64,000 nucleotides of DNA, taken from assembly GCF_030954495.1 (NCBI RefSeq), contig NZ_JAVHUW010000065.1, positions 1 to 64,000 of the forward strand, written 5' to 3'. The notes under the pieces were generated by a model that was not told the origin of the DNA, searched no databases, and saw only the letters and a program-made list of their open reading frames with translations. Shown here in pieces: positions 1 through 9,241 of this stretch. The first letter of the stretch is position 1; every line of letters begins with the position of its first letter. The position numbers and the translations under genes are program-made. Source of the stretch: Candidatus Desulfosporosinus nitrosoreducens. Its GTDB lineage: Bacteria; Bacillota; Desulfitobacteriia; Desulfitobacteriales; Desulfitobacteriaceae.

Positions 1-13
1 GGGATCTCAGAGA

Positions 14-129
<116 letters not shown>

Positions 130-137
130 TAAGAAGC

Positions 138-166
138 AAAAGACTACCAAAATGGTAGTCTTTTTG
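138..166 (+). terminator. Terminator after 5S rRNA (bidirectional)
   Basis: Stem AAGACTACC / GGTAGTCTT with a 5-nt loop, then TTTTT. Read on the minus strand it is followed by TTTTGC, so it may also stop the minus-strand ger operon that ends at 230. Confidence 0.85.
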
Positions 167-229
167 CGTTAGGGTAGTTTTCTGCTCTACCGAGACAAAC
201 TCAGCGAGAACTTGACTGTGATTATTATT

Positions 230-448
230 TCAAAGAACTGATTGAATAATTTCGATTAATATTTTAAGGGGATTTGGTAGTTTTACGCCGATTATCAACA
301 AAAAATTTAAAGTAAACCCTATACTAAAGAGACTAATTACGACGATAAGCTCTTTTCGCTGCTTTTTCTTTAAAAGGGGAGGAACCACCGCAAAAGACAA
401 AAGACCAAAGACAAAAACTAAAATTAAAATATAGAGAGAAAGCTTCAT
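230..448 (-). CDS. Small two-helix membrane protein at the end of the ger operon
   Basis: 72 aa. Two hydrophobic segments (about residues 4-24 and 34-54) are separated by a basic turn KKKQRK. Its ATG overlaps the gerC stop by 4 bases, which implies translational coupling and a job linked to the germinant receptor. I recognise no named family. Small membrane proteins encoded beside GerA-type receptors have been described as accessory D subunits, and this one fits that pattern by size, topology and position; the assignment is inference. Confidence 0.7.
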   Translation of the reverse strand: MKLSLYILILVFVFGLLSFAVVPPLLKKKQRKELIVVISLFSIGFTLNFLLIIGVKLPNPLKILIEIIQSVL

Positions 449-1635
449 TTACTCTCTGCTCCTTCATCGTTAATAGATTGAATGGGTTTTTTTAAATATC
501 CTGACCAATGTAGTTTAGAATCAACAACGACATTGACTTGAATTTTTTTAAATTCTTCACGCCAGTTTTTTTCTAATTCCGGCCATTCTTTGGGAAACCG
601 TCTATGAACTTCCGGGCCGAATTTGAAAATGTCCACGTCCCATTTTTGAGCGTTATCTACCGCGCTATTAATTTCCGCTTTGATTACCTCAGTCATGTTA
701 TTTTCAAGTTCTGTGAAGGAGTCAGGCTTGACTAAATCTATAGCGTTCATTTGTTCTCCGAGATTTCCCTCAGCATGGACGTTGACGGTTATTACAAGAT
801 TGCCATCGACTTGCTCCGGAACGACACTACTATTGACCCTGATAATCTCAATGGCGGATTTTTTTGTCTCGTCGCCGGGAGTTGGGACAACGATAATCCC
901 ACTTTTTACATCTCCCAAGATCCATAAAATTCCCCGGGTCTCTTTTGAATCGAACCAGCCAATCATTTTATCCCGTTTTAGAATTGCCGTCCCCTCAAGC
1001 TTGAGGCTCTTTTCGTTTGATTCGTTATCATTGCTTTGGATCAGGTTAATACCCGGAATGATTGAATCGTTAGTTTTGCTGGCAAAATTTTTGAGTAAGT
1101 CGATTAATTGGGTCCTTGGAAGTTTAGAGGAGGCAAACGTAAGTTTAGCAAGCTTTTCAATGGCCTGACCCGGAATTTTTTCCTGTTCATAGTTACTTCT
1201 TATAATATCCTCTGCGTTACCTCTTGAGATAAAAACATAAGGTAATTGACGAAACTCAGAGTCCCGGCCAAAGAGATCTATTTCATCGCTAAGGCCTTCC
1301 CTGGCTAACTTTTCTGAAAGTACGTAGACTGTGTTATGGGAGAAATATGCTTTGCGATCTGTTTGCATAGAAGCATTTCGTATGGCATCAAAGACCGTTT
1401 CACCTGTGCTTGTGACGACCCAAACACTTTTTGATCCGCTGCCTTTTTCGGTGGTTGATGATTTAATGGCACTGGGCTTCAGAATCTGCAGAGAGATGCT
1501 GATTTGTCCATCGTCTGTAAGATCGACTCCTACAGCTTGAACAATAGCCAGGGTATTTAGTTCTCTTCTGTTCCAGCAGCCTGGGAGTAGAAGCAACAAA
1601 AGGATGCAGGAGATTATGGAAAGCGCTCGTTTCAT
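445..1635 (-). CDS. gerC: Ger(x)C family spore germination lipoprotein
   Basis: 396 aa, the usual family length. An N-terminal lipoprotein signal peptide ends in LLPGC (lipid-acceptor Cys20) followed by WNRRELN, typical of GerAC/GerKC proteins. The C subunit is the lipoprotein part of the nutrient germinant receptor in the spore inner membrane. It overlaps gerB by 4 bases upstream and the small membrane protein by 4 bases downstream, so the operon is tightly coupled. Confidence 0.92.
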   Translation of the reverse strand: MKRALSIISCILLLLLLPGCWNRRELNTLAIVQAVGVDLTDDGQISISLQILKPSAIKSSTTEKGSGSKSVWVVTSTGETVFDAIRNASMQTDRKAYFSHNTVYVLSEKLAREGLSDEIDLFGRDSEFRQLPYVFISRGNAEDIIRSNYEQEKIPGQAIEKLAKLTFASSKLPRTQLIDLLKNFASKTNDSIIPGINLIQSNDNESNEKSLKLEGTAILKRDKMIGWFDSKETRGILWILGDVKSGIIVVPTPGDETKKSAIEIIRVNSSVVPEQVDGNLVITVNVHAEGNLGEQMNAIDLVKPDSFTELENNMTEVIKAEINSAVDNAQKWDVDIFKFGPEVHRRFPKEWPELEKNWREEFKKIQVNVVVDSKLHWSGYLKKPIQSINDEGAESK

Positions 1636-2729
1636 ACTTTGTTTTCACCTTGCTTCCTAAGCATTGCAATGGAGAGGAGGAACGTGGGAATTAAAAAAAT
1701 GAAGACAATGTTAAACCAGGACTCAATTGAATAGGAGTATTCATTTAAATCTGCAATGTTACTCTGAATTGCCAATGATATGGGAAGAAGTATGGTAAGG
1801 GTCGGAAGGATAATCGCTTTATAGTTTTTTAAGCCAATAGCCTGGCTTAAGCCCATGAGAGTGATATAGTAATACAAACTAATTCTTAGAAATCCGCTTA
1901 AGATCCAAATAGCCAGATGGATTGATTCTATCCGTTCAATGAAATCTCCGATGTTTACCAAGCGAACAGCAGTGAAATAGGCAAACTGTAACAGCCGCGT
2001 TAAATCCAGCCCGAGAGTTGCCAGGACTGTTACGGTTGAAATTACCCAGAAGAAAGCCATAAGACTAAAACTGGAGAGGAACACTATTTGAGTGTTTCTT
2101 TTTTTGGCATTTAAATAAGGGAGCAGCATAGCCAGTATTAAGATCTCTGAAGTTCTTGACGCAATCAAAAAGGAGCCCATTATGATCGGCAGAATGCCCT
2201 TCTCCATGAATGGAGTAAAAACTTTTAAATCCATATCTTTAGAAAGGAAAAGAAAAATGACAATGAGCCCACCGAAAACCAATGGGGCAAAAAATTCGGC
2301 AAGTCGGGCAATAACCTCAATGCCCTTTGATACGGCATAAGCGCAGAAGGGAAAGAGGAGGAGCAGTATAAAAAGAACGGGTGTTTCCGGCATTACTGCG
2401 GTTGTAAGAAAGGCGCTCCACTGGTATAAGAACACAGAAAGGGAGTGAATAAAATATAGTACATAGACGAATCCAATAATTATGCCTGTTTTGCCAAGGA
2501 TCGTCTGGCAATATTCAATCAATGATTGGGTAGGAAACCGCTTCCATAACAGATAGATCGGAGTTGTTAATAATAGGGAAGCGGGAAAACTTAAGAGTTC
2601 AGACATCCATACGTCCTGGTTTCCAGGTGGACCATTTAAAGCAGGAAAAAAGGTAATGGTGATGACGATTCTACTGATAACTACGAGAAAAATGAGTTGT
2701 TTTGAGGTAACTTTTGCATCTTCTAACAT
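1632..2729 (-). CDS. gerB: GerAB/ArcD/ProY family spore germination permease
   Basis: 365 aa with about ten hydrophobic segments and a family-typical opening (SKQLIFLVVISRIVITITF). GerB subunits belong to the APC-like permease superfamily and form the germinant-binding channel with GerA and GerC. It lies 27 bp downstream of gerA and overlaps gerC. The germinant cannot be predicted from sequence. Confidence 0.92.
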   Translation of the reverse strand: MLEDAKVTSKQLIFLVVISRIVITITFFPALNGPPGNQDVWMSELLSFPASLLLTTPIYLLWKRFPTQSLIEYCQTILGKTGIIIGFVYVLYFIHSLSVFLYQWSAFLTTAVMPETPVLFILLLLFPFCAYAVSKGIEVIARLAEFFAPLVFGGLIVIFLFLSKDMDLKVFTPFMEKGILPIIMGSFLIASRTSEILILAMLLPYLNAKKRNTQIVFLSSFSLMAFFWVISTVTVLATLGLDLTRLLQFAYFTAVRLVNIGDFIERIESIHLAIWILSGFLRISLYYYITLMGLSQAIGLKNYKAIILPTLTILLPISLAIQSNIADLNEYSYSIESWFNIVFIFLIPTFLLSIAMLRKQGENKV

Positions 2730-2756
2730 AGCTATCTCCTTTTTGGGAGAGTAATA

Positions 2757-4343
2757 CTAATTATTGTTATGACTATCCATGGGGGGCTGGGGAATTAAAG
2801 ACTCGGCCTGTCTTGTCGAGTTTTTTCCTAAATTGCGGGGTCTGAAACCCATAGACCACCATGGTGCGCGAATTATAACATCTTTTAGCCCGGAGGTACT
2901 TAAGGGTACCAGAGGGGACATGTAAGGAACGCCAAAAGATCGAAGCGAAAGCTGATGAGTAAGAAATCCTGCGAAACCAAGCATTAGCCCGTACATACCG
3001 GAAAAGCTTGATAAGATGAGAAGTACGAAACGAGTCACTGTAGTTACGTCCGTCAAGGCTGGGACGACAAAAGAGGAGATTCCTGTAAGAGCTACCACGA
3101 CTACCATGGGCGCCCCGACTAACCCCGCGGAAACAGCGGCGTCTCCTATAACTAAGGCGCCGACAATACTGACGGCTTGTCCAACAGCCTTGGGTAAGCG
3201 CAGGCCGGCTTCACGCAAAATCTCATAAGCTATTTGCATGAGAAGCGCTTCGACGATCGTGGGAAAAGGGGAACCTTCATTGGCGCTGGCAATGCTCACT
3301 AAAAGAGATGTCGGCAATAATTCTTGGTGGTACGTCGTGATAGCCACATATAAGGCTGGTATAAAGGTGGAGATAAAAAAGGCTAACCAGCGCAGCCAGC
3401 GGATACACGTAGCCAGATAAGGGCGTGAGTAATAGTCCTCGCTGTTTTGAAAAGCCTCAACAAATAAATAGGGAACTGTTAAAACGAAAGGAGTTCCGTC
3501 CGTTAAAATAGCAACTCTTCCCTCCAATAACTTAGCACAAGTGATATCAGGCTTTTCGCTGTTGCCTACAGTTGGAAATAAGGAATAGGGCGCATCTTCG
3601 ATAAAGGATTCAATATAACCTGATTCTAAAACGGAATCCGTTTCGATTCGGGATATTCTATCCTTAACTTCTTGGACTATCTTTTCGTTAGCAATGCCAT
3701 GAAGGTAAACAAGGGAAATCTCTGTTTTTGTTTGTTTGCCCACGGTCATCATTTCGACTTTCAAATTTGCATTTTTAATTTTTCGGCGTATTAAAGATAT
3801 ATTAGTACCAAGGGACTCGACAAACCCTTCCCGGGGTCCCCGAACAACAGACTCAGTCCTGGGTTCTTCAACTCCTCGGGCTTCCCAGCCCCGAATGGAA
3901 GCCATAAGAACCCTGTTTGATCCATCAATGAATAAGGCCGTATCTCCCGATAAAATTCCGGTAACTGTCTCCTCAAGAGTAAGGTATTCCTGAACACTCG
4001 CAACCGGTAAGATGCTTTCTTTCACGATATCTACAGCGGATTCTTTGCCTATATTCTGGTCTAAGGACATTAGCGGTTTAATCAGGTTTTCATTAACAGA
4101 GGCTTCGTTAAAAAGACCGAAGATCATCACGGTAAAGGCACGAACAGGTTGTTCCGCTCCAATCTTGAACTCCCGAATAACAACATCACTGGCATTTTCA
4201 AAAACCTTTTGCATAGATTGAAGGTTTTCTTTTAGATCCTTGGATAAAGACATTTGCTCATTTGAAGGAGGATTTTGAGAAGGAGCCTCAGGAGGACGGC
4301 GACATTTTCTTCGTTTGCTGTTATTGATGATTTTAGTAAACAT
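2757..4343 (-). CDS. gerA: GerA family spore germination protein
   Basis: 528 aa. A hydrophilic N-terminal domain (about 1-285, with a short basic Pro-rich lead) is followed by a C-terminal membrane domain (about 320-490) carrying the family signature around GLRLPKAVGQAVSIVGALVI. GerA subunits form the oligomeric ion-channel core of the germinant receptor. An SD (AAGGTGG) lies 5 nt before the ATG. First gene of a four-gene minus-strand operon, expected to be expressed in the forespore, though I did not find a convincing sigma-G promoter by eye. Confidence 0.93.
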   Translation of the reverse strand: MFTKIINNSKRRKCRRPPEAPSQNPPSNEQMSLSKDLKENLQSMQKVFENASDVVIREFKIGAEQPVRAFTVMIFGLFNEASVNENLIKPLMSLDQNIGKESAVDIVKESILPVASVQEYLTLEETVTGILSGDTALFIDGSNRVLMASIRGWEARGVEEPRTESVVRGPREGFVESLGTNISLIRRKIKNANLKVEMMTVGKQTKTEISLVYLHGIANEKIVQEVKDRISRIETDSVLESGYIESFIEDAPYSLFPTVGNSEKPDITCAKLLEGRVAILTDGTPFVLTVPYLFVEAFQNSEDYYSRPYLATCIRWLRWLAFFISTFIPALYVAITTYHQELLPTSLLVSIASANEGSPFPTIVEALLMQIAYEILREAGLRLPKAVGQAVSIVGALVIGDAAVSAGLVGAPMVVVVALTGISSFVVPALTDVTTVTRFVLLILSSFSGMYGLMLGFAGFLTHQLSLRSFGVPYMSPLVPLSTSGLKDVIIRAPWWSMGFRPRNLGKNSTRQAESLIPQPPMDSHNNN

Positions 4344-4503
4344 TAATCCACCTTCTCAGTTGTTTTTACATTTAAATAGCTTTTGCCTAAAGGCTTGCAT
4401 TTATTACGGATTAACCAGAAAACAAAAGTCTGTGATTTTCTCAGGGGACCATCCCCTTTCGAAAAGAGTGATTGAGTGCACTTACTTTTGCTAATAGAAA
4501 AAG

Positions 4504-4531
4504 GGAGCTGTAACAACTTTGTCACAGCTCC
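4504..4531 (-). terminator. Hairpin terminator between the 44-aa gene and gerA
   Basis: Stem GGAGCTGT / ACAGCTCC, with extra pairs in the loop. On the minus strand it is followed by CTTTTTCT, placing it as terminator of the small minus-strand gene ending at 4593. The remaining ~160 bp before gerA should hold the ger promoter. Confidence 0.7.
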
Positions 4532-4592
4532 TGGTCTTTTTTGCTGGGGTAAAACCATAGATAGCAAGTAATAGTAGATACGAAACGAAACT

Positions 4593-4727
4593 TTACTTCT
4601 TGGACCGCAAGGCTTCCTCTTTGGAAAGACCATGACCATCTCTGGAATCCATGCTTGGTTGATGATTATGAGGTGTGGGCATAGTATTTGGGTTTGGATT
4701 TTTTTCCGGCGGCATTTTTTTGATCAA
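4593..4727 (-). CDS. Small hydrophilic protein, 44 aa, unknown
   Basis: TTG start with AAGGAAG ten nt upstream; an internal ATG four codons later is an alternative. The peptide is rich in Pro, Asn, His and Lys (PPEKNPNPNTMPTPHNHQPS) and ends LSKEEALRSKK. It has no membrane segment and no cysteine. It has its own SD and its own terminator. The composition recalls minor small spore proteins, but I cannot name a family. It lies directly upstream of the ger operon on the same strand. Confidence 0.5.
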   Translation of the reverse strand: MIKKMPPEKNPNPNTMPTPHNHQPSMDSRDGHGLSKEEALRSKK

Positions 4728-4892
4728 GAATCGTCACTTCCTTTCGGGAGTCTTAATTAAATTGTTCCAAAGATTATTTTGTCCTTTTTAAAGAGGAATA
4801 CTACTGTAATAAAAAAACAAGCAATAAAGAGATAGTCGGCAGAAACTGGCGAGGGATAGCAAGTTGGGCTAAATAATAGGCCAATAGTTGGA

Positions 4893-4944
4893 TTGACATA
4901 CTAGATATAGTATGATTAAATTTATAACATACTATATATGGGGG
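4893..4944 (+). promoter_or_regulatory. Promoter region with two NrdR boxes
   Basis: Two A/T-rich palindromic boxes, ATACTAGATATAGTAT at 4898-4913 and ATACTATATATGGGGG at 4929-4944, start 31 bp apart, three helical turns, the classic arrangement for cooperative NrdR binding. A TTGACA at 4893-4898 abuts the first box. No clear -10 at 17 bp is visible. The boxes sit directly before nrdR-nrdJ, implying autoregulation by the (d)ATP-sensing repressor. Confidence 0.8.
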
Positions 4945-4951
4945 TGAAGCA

Positions 4952-5425
4952 GTGCGCTGTCCATTCTGCGGAAATGAGGACACTAAGGTTCTTGATTCTC
5001 GGCAGGTTGAAGAAGGAACAACAGTCCGAAGGCGCAGGGAATGCGATCGATGCTTGCGTCGGTTCACTACCTTCGAAAAGTTTGAGGACTCACCACTCGT
5101 GGTTGTGAAAAAGGATGGGAGACGTGATGTTTTTTCCCGTTCTAAAATGATGGCGGGTATGCTCAGAGCGTGTGAAAAACGACCGATTTCTCTGGAACAA
5201 ATTGAGGAAGCAGCCTATAGCATTGAAAAAGACCTGCGTAACACCCACGAACGAGAAGTAACCAGTTCCGAAGTCGGGGAAGCAGTTTTAAAGCAGTTGT
5301 TTAGTTTGGATGAAGTTGCCTACATACGTTTTGCCTCCGTTTATCGTCAGTTTAAGGATATACAACGCTTTATGGAAGAGTTGAACGAACTTATCGAGAA
5401 GCGAGGAGCGTTAGAAAAACAGTAG
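4952..5425 (+). CDS. nrdR: Transcriptional repressor NrdR
   Basis: 157 aa, full length. N-terminal zinc ribbon with Cys3, Cys6, Cys31 and Cys34 (MRCPFC .. CDRC), then an ATP-cone (about 49-139) that senses ATP/dATP and controls DNA binding. GTG start with GGGGGTG five bases upstream. It sits 4 bp before nrdJ and behind two NrdR boxes, so it represses its own operon when dNTPs suffice. Confidence 0.96.
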   Translation: MRCPFCGNEDTKVLDSRQVEEGTTVRRRRECDRCLRRFTTFEKFEDSPLVVVKKDGRRDVFSRSKMMAGMLRACEKRPISLEQIEEAAYSIEKDLRNTHEREVTSSEVGEAVLKQLFSLDEVAYIRFASVYRQFKDIQRFMEELNELIEKRGALEKQ

Positions 5426-5429
5426 AGAT

Positions 5430-7856
5430 ATGAAGGAAAGTTGGGGATTCGAGTTGAGTTTCGAAGGACAAGCACCAAAAAACTGGCCTAAGGCAAATCT
5501 AACGCCTAATGCGCGTGTCGTCTTGGAAAAGAGATATTTGAAACAGGTCAATGGACAAGTCGCCGAGACGGCCGAGGATATGTTTTACCGTGTAGCCAGT
5601 GTGATTGCCTCCATGGAAGAAGAGAAGTATGGAAAAGGCAAAAAAGAAACTCAAGCCTTGGTTAAGGATTTCTATACGATCATGGCAAACCTTGAGTTTA
5701 TGCCCAATTCACCGACATTGATGAATGCGGGTCGAGATCTCGGACAACTGAGCGCGTGTTTCGTTTTACCGGTTGAAGATAGTATGGAGGAAATTTTCGA
5801 CGCGATAAAAAATGCGGCGATTATTCATAAATCAGGTGGAGGAACGGGCTTTAGTTTTTCCCGTTTGCGGCCCAAAAATAGCATGGTTCGCTCAACCGGT
5901 GGTGTAGCCTCCGGCCCGGTTTCCTTCATGAAGGTGTTTAATTCTGCCACGGAAGCGGTGAAACAGGGCGGAACCCGGCGTGGAGCAAACATGGGAATTC
6001 TTCGGGTAGACCACCCGGATATTTTGGATTTTATTCAATGCAAAGAAGACAATAAAGAGATTACCAATTTCAATATTTCCGTTGGGATCACAGAAGAATT
6101 TATGCAGGCTGTCCGTGAAGGGCGCAACTATGATCTCATCGATCCCCATACGGGTGTCCAAGCCGGTCAGTTGTCCGCACCCGAAGTTTTTAATAAAATT
6201 GTTGACCATGCCTGGCAGAATGGGGAGCCCGGGATTGTTTTTCTTGACCGTTTGAATGAGGGCAATCCCACGCCTCAGCAAGGAAAAATTGAAGCGACAA
6301 ATCCTTGCGGCGAACAACCCCTGCTTCCCAATGAAGCCTGCAACCTGGGCTCTATTAACCTCAAGCTAATGGTGACTGAGAAAAACGGCAAGATGGTGAT
6401 AAATTGGGAGCGGCTGAGTTATGTTACTCGGTTGTCAGTGCGTTTTCTGGATAATGTTATTGATGCCAATCAGTATCCATTACAGATTATTGATGATGTG
6501 GTTAAAGGGAACCGCAAGATTGGTCTTGGAGTAATGGGTTTTGCAGATATGTTGATCTTGTTGCAAACATCTTACGCTACCGAAGAGGCTATTGAATACG
6601 CAGAAAAAGTAATGAGTTTTATTCAGACCGAAGCTCGTATCGAGTCCCAGCGCTTGGCTGAAGAGCGGGGAGCTTTTCCGAATTATGACGGTTCCATTTA
6701 CGACGGGGTTATGAAGCTGCGCAATGCCACGCTGACAACGATTGCTCCGACAGGGACTATATCCATGATTTGTGCCGCCTCCAGCGGAGTAGAACCCCTT
6801 TTTGCGGTGGCTTATACAAAAACCGTTATGGATGGCACCTCGCTGGTTGAGGTAAACCCTCTCTTTGAATCTTTTGCGAAAGATTACGGTTTCTATTCCC
6901 CGGAACTTATGCGCAAGATTGCTGAAGTGGGAACGGTTCTGGGATTGCCGGAAGTCCCCAACTGGGTGCAGGAAGTCTTCACTACGGCACAGGAGATCTC
7001 TCCGGAATGGCATATCCGAATTCAAGCCGCTTTCCAGAAGTATACCGACAATGCGGTGTCCAAGACGATTAACTTTGCCAACTCCGCAACCCGGGAAGAC
7101 ATTGCTGAAGCCTACCGTTTAGCCGATGAACTGAACTGTAAAGGGTTAACGGTTTATCGGGATGGAAGCCGGGAGGAGCAGGTACTTTCCACCGGAACAT
7201 CCCTACCGGCGGGCACTGCCGCACCTGCTCAAACTGAAACGGGTAAGGCACCGGTTCAAACAGGCTCAGAGCAGACAATTGTTCCCAGAACACCGTTTGT
7301 TCCTGAAGTGAACACTGTGATGCCCCGTCCGAGACCGACGACAACCATCGGGGTTACAGAAAAGATCAAGATCGGCTGCGGCAATCTTTATGTCAGTGTC
7401 AACGCGGATGAAAAAGGAATTTGTGAAGTGTTTACAAATACCGGCCGGGCCGGAGGTTGTTCTTCTCAATCTGAGGCTACTGCTCGCTTGATTTCCATTG
7501 CGCTGCGTTCGGGTTTGTCTGTCGACGCAATTATCGAGCAAGTGAAAGGAATCCGTTGCCCGGCCTGCATGCGGCGCGAAGGAGTCAGTGTGACTTCCTG
7601 CCCTGATGCCATTGCCCGTGTTATTAAAAAATACAACGAAGTTGGAATTAAAGTCACTGAAATTCAGACTGGCACTCAGCAAGCTATTCTAAATGCCGAA
7701 CGGACAAATGCTGCCAAGCGCACAGAAAAAGCCGCCGAAAAGAAACTTCGCGTGGGCGTGGCTCCCGAAAATGCTTGCCCGGAGTGTGGCATGCCGATTA
7801 ACCATGAAAGCGGTTGTGTTGTTTGCACACATTGTGGTTATTCGAAGTGCGGTTGA
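5430..7856 (+). CDS. nrdJ: Adenosylcobalamin-dependent ribonucleotide reductase (class II)
   Basis: 808 aa. Reduces ribonucleotides to deoxyribonucleotides with a B12-generated thiyl radical, without oxygen or a separate radical subunit, as suits an anaerobe. Visible motifs: Cys110 in LSACFVLP, the active-site loop NPCGE at 291-295 (Cys293, Glu295), and a C-terminal Cys-rich region with CPACM and a zinc-ribbon-like CPECG..CTHCGYSKCG end supplying reducing thiols. A Pro/Thr/Ala-rich linker (about 590-640) separates the barrel from the tail. The SD is weak; translation probably couples to nrdR, which stops 4 bp upstream. Confidence 0.95.
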   Translation: MKESWGFELSFEGQAPKNWPKANLTPNARVVLEKRYLKQVNGQVAETAEDMFYRVASVIASMEEEKYGKGKKETQALVKDFYTIMANLEFMPNSPTLMNAGRDLGQLSACFVLPVEDSMEEIFDAIKNAAIIHKSGGGTGFSFSRLRPKNSMVRSTGGVASGPVSFMKVFNSATEAVKQGGTRRGANMGILRVDHPDILDFIQCKEDNKEITNFNISVGITEEFMQAVREGRNYDLIDPHTGVQAGQLSAPEVFNKIVDHAWQNGEPGIVFLDRLNEGNPTPQQGKIEATNPCGEQPLLPNEACNLGSINLKLMVTEKNGKMVINWERLSYVTRLSVRFLDNVIDANQYPLQIIDDVVKGNRKIGLGVMGFADMLILLQTSYATEEAIEYAEKVMSFIQTEARIESQRLAEERGAFPNYDGSIYDGVMKLRNATLTTIAPTGTISMICAASSGVEPLFAVAYTKTVMDGTSLVEVNPLFESFAKDYGFYSPELMRKIAEVGTVLGLPEVPNWVQEVFTTAQEISPEWHIRIQAAFQKYTDNAVSKTINFANSATREDIAEAYRLADELNCKGLTVYRDGSREEQVLSTGTSLPAGTAAPAQTETGKAPVQTGSEQTIVPRTPFVPEVNTVMPRPRPTTTIGVTEKIKIGCGNLYVSVNADEKGICEVFTNTGRAGGCSSQSEATARLISIALRSGLSVDAIIEQVKGIRCPACMRREGVSVTSCPDAIARVIKKYNEVGIKVTEIQTGTQQAILNAERTNAAKRTEKAAEKKLRVGVAPENACPECGMPINHESGCVVCTHCGYSKCG

Positions 7857-7948
7857 GTTTTGTTCACTGATAATAACTCTGTCACTAAATATTATATTAG
7901 TCGATTGAAAAACAAATAATTGTCTTAGACTAACCAAAACGCTTCTTA

Positions 7949-7988
7949 GCCAATAACTGAAATATTACGGTTATTGGCTTCTATTTTT
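7949..7988 (+). terminator. Terminator of nrdR-nrdJ
   Basis: Stem GCCAATAAC / GTTATTGGC followed by TTCTATTTTTT. Confidence 0.8.
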
Positions 7989-8022
7989 TAGTATTTTAAA
8001 TTTGACAAAGGGGGAGAGAATT

Positions 8023-8535
8023 TTGCTTGAGGACAGTGCGATAAAGCAAGAAGATACCGCTGTACAAGTAAGGCAAATGGGAAGAATGATGGCTTCTTTA
8101 TTCTATCATGTGACTAAGGAAGTTATCAGCGAGCTTGGTGAAGAGCGGGGTACCGAACTTGTAAAGCGAGCTATAAAAGCCTATGGTTCCGAGCGTGGGT
8201 ATCAACATCAAGAAAATGTCTTAAGAGCGGGAATCGAACATCTACCGGAGAATTACGTAGAACTGGCGGATCTCCCTCCTTTAGGGTGGGATGTAGAGAA
8301 GGTGGAGCCGGGGGAAAACAAGACTCATATAAAGATTACCTATTGTCCTTTAGCAGAGTATTGGAAGGAAAAAGGCCTTGAAAAAATAGGACGCCTTTAC
8401 TGTGCCGTTGATCAGGCTAAGTATGAGGCTTTTCATCCCGAGAGCGACTATGTCCACCTTAAAAATGCTCTCGATGGCGACGGGTTCTGCGAAATGGTCT
8501 GCAGAAGAAGAAACTCAAGCTATATTAAAGCTTGA
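8023..8535 (+). CDS. L-2-amino-thiazoline-4-carboxylic acid hydrolase family protein
   Basis: 170 aa from the TTG at 8023, preferred because AAGGGGGA lies 8 nt upstream; an in-frame TTG at 8002 lacks an SD. The pattern of an N-terminal helical part (MMASLFYHVTKEVISELGEERG), a central GxxPPLGWDVE-like stretch and a C-terminal CPLAEYWKEKG..RLYC matches the ATC-hydrolase-like family. Cys residues near 112, 126 and the CEMVC end could bind metal or a cofactor. In anaerobes the family is broad and the real substrate is unknown. Single gene. Confidence 0.7.
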   Translation: MLEDSAIKQEDTAVQVRQMGRMMASLFYHVTKEVISELGEERGTELVKRAIKAYGSERGYQHQENVLRAGIEHLPENYVELADLPPLGWDVEKVEPGENKTHIKITYCPLAEYWKEKGLEKIGRLYCAVDQAKYEAFHPESDYVHLKNALDGDGFCEMVCRRRNSSYIKA

Positions 8536-8641
8536 GCCGGCAAACGTTAGTTTTTTAATAAAAGGATTCTTGCAATAATATACTATACCCGGTTAATTGG
8601 AAAGATGTACAATTCATGCAAACTCATAAAGGAGCGGCATC

Positions 8642-9238
8642 ATGAATATAACATCTTTTTTGCTATATTGCCTCATTGTTACCTTTACACCGGGACCGAC
8701 CAATATTGTTATCCTGTCCGCGGTTCAGAACTTTGGAGTTAAGAAAACGATGGAGTATGTATATGGGGCGACAGTTTCTTTTGGCATATTGCTTGCTGTC
8801 TCAGCTCTATTAAACAGCGCGCTGATAACGGTAGTGCCGAAAGTTTTAAGCATCATGCAAATAATCGGGAGTTTTTATATACTGTACTTGGCTTACCAGA
8901 TTTTTAAGATGGATGTATCGGAGGCGACCGTAAGTAAACCTGTCGGCTTTATAACAGGTTTGCTCATGCAGTTTGTAAACCCTAAGGTCATTTTGTTTAC
9001 AATGACGGTTATTCCGAGTTTTGTTATCCCATATTACAATTCATTCTGGTCACTTTTCGTCTTTGCGGCAGTGATAACAGCGATCGGTTTTTTAGCATTT
9101 ATCACATGGGTGCTTTTTGGTACAATCTTTAAAGAATTTTTGCAGAAATACCAAAGAGCTTCTAATACTATAATGGCTCTGTTTCTGGTTTATTCAGCGT
9201 TTGTGGCTTCAGGAATTGTTGGGTTATTTAGGCGGTGA
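8642..9238 (+). CDS. LysE family translocator
   Basis: 198 aa integral membrane protein of about six helices with the family opening FTPGPTNIVILSA and an internal GLLMQFVNPKVILF motif. LysE/RhtB transporters export amino acids or small metabolites; the substrate is not predictable. SD AAAGGAG lies before the ATG. The gene directly downstream, on the same strand, is an AraC regulator now broken, probably its former regulator. Confidence 0.88.
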   Translation: MNITSFLLYCLIVTFTPGPTNIVILSAVQNFGVKKTMEYVYGATVSFGILLAVSALLNSALITVVPKVLSIMQIIGSFYILYLAYQIFKMDVSEATVSKPVGFITGLLMQFVNPKVILFTMTVIPSFVIPYYNSFWSLFVFAAVITAIGFLAFITWVLFGTIFKEFLQKYQRASNTIMALFLVYSAFVASGIVGLFRR

Positions 9239-9241
9239 TTA

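Noticed and set aside
4343..4639. 98-aa open frame on the minus strand abutting gerA
   Set aside because: It runs through the terminator hairpin and the expected ger promoter, overlaps the 44-aa gene, and has no SD or recognisable domain.
4861..4951. Cobalamin riboswitch before the B12-dependent reductase operon
   Set aside because: The upstream gap is too short and lacks the conserved B12-box; the NrdR boxes explain the conserved sequence.
5892..7682. Several long minus-strand open frames inside nrdJ
   Set aside because: Shadows of a strongly conserved coding gene, without SD or domains.
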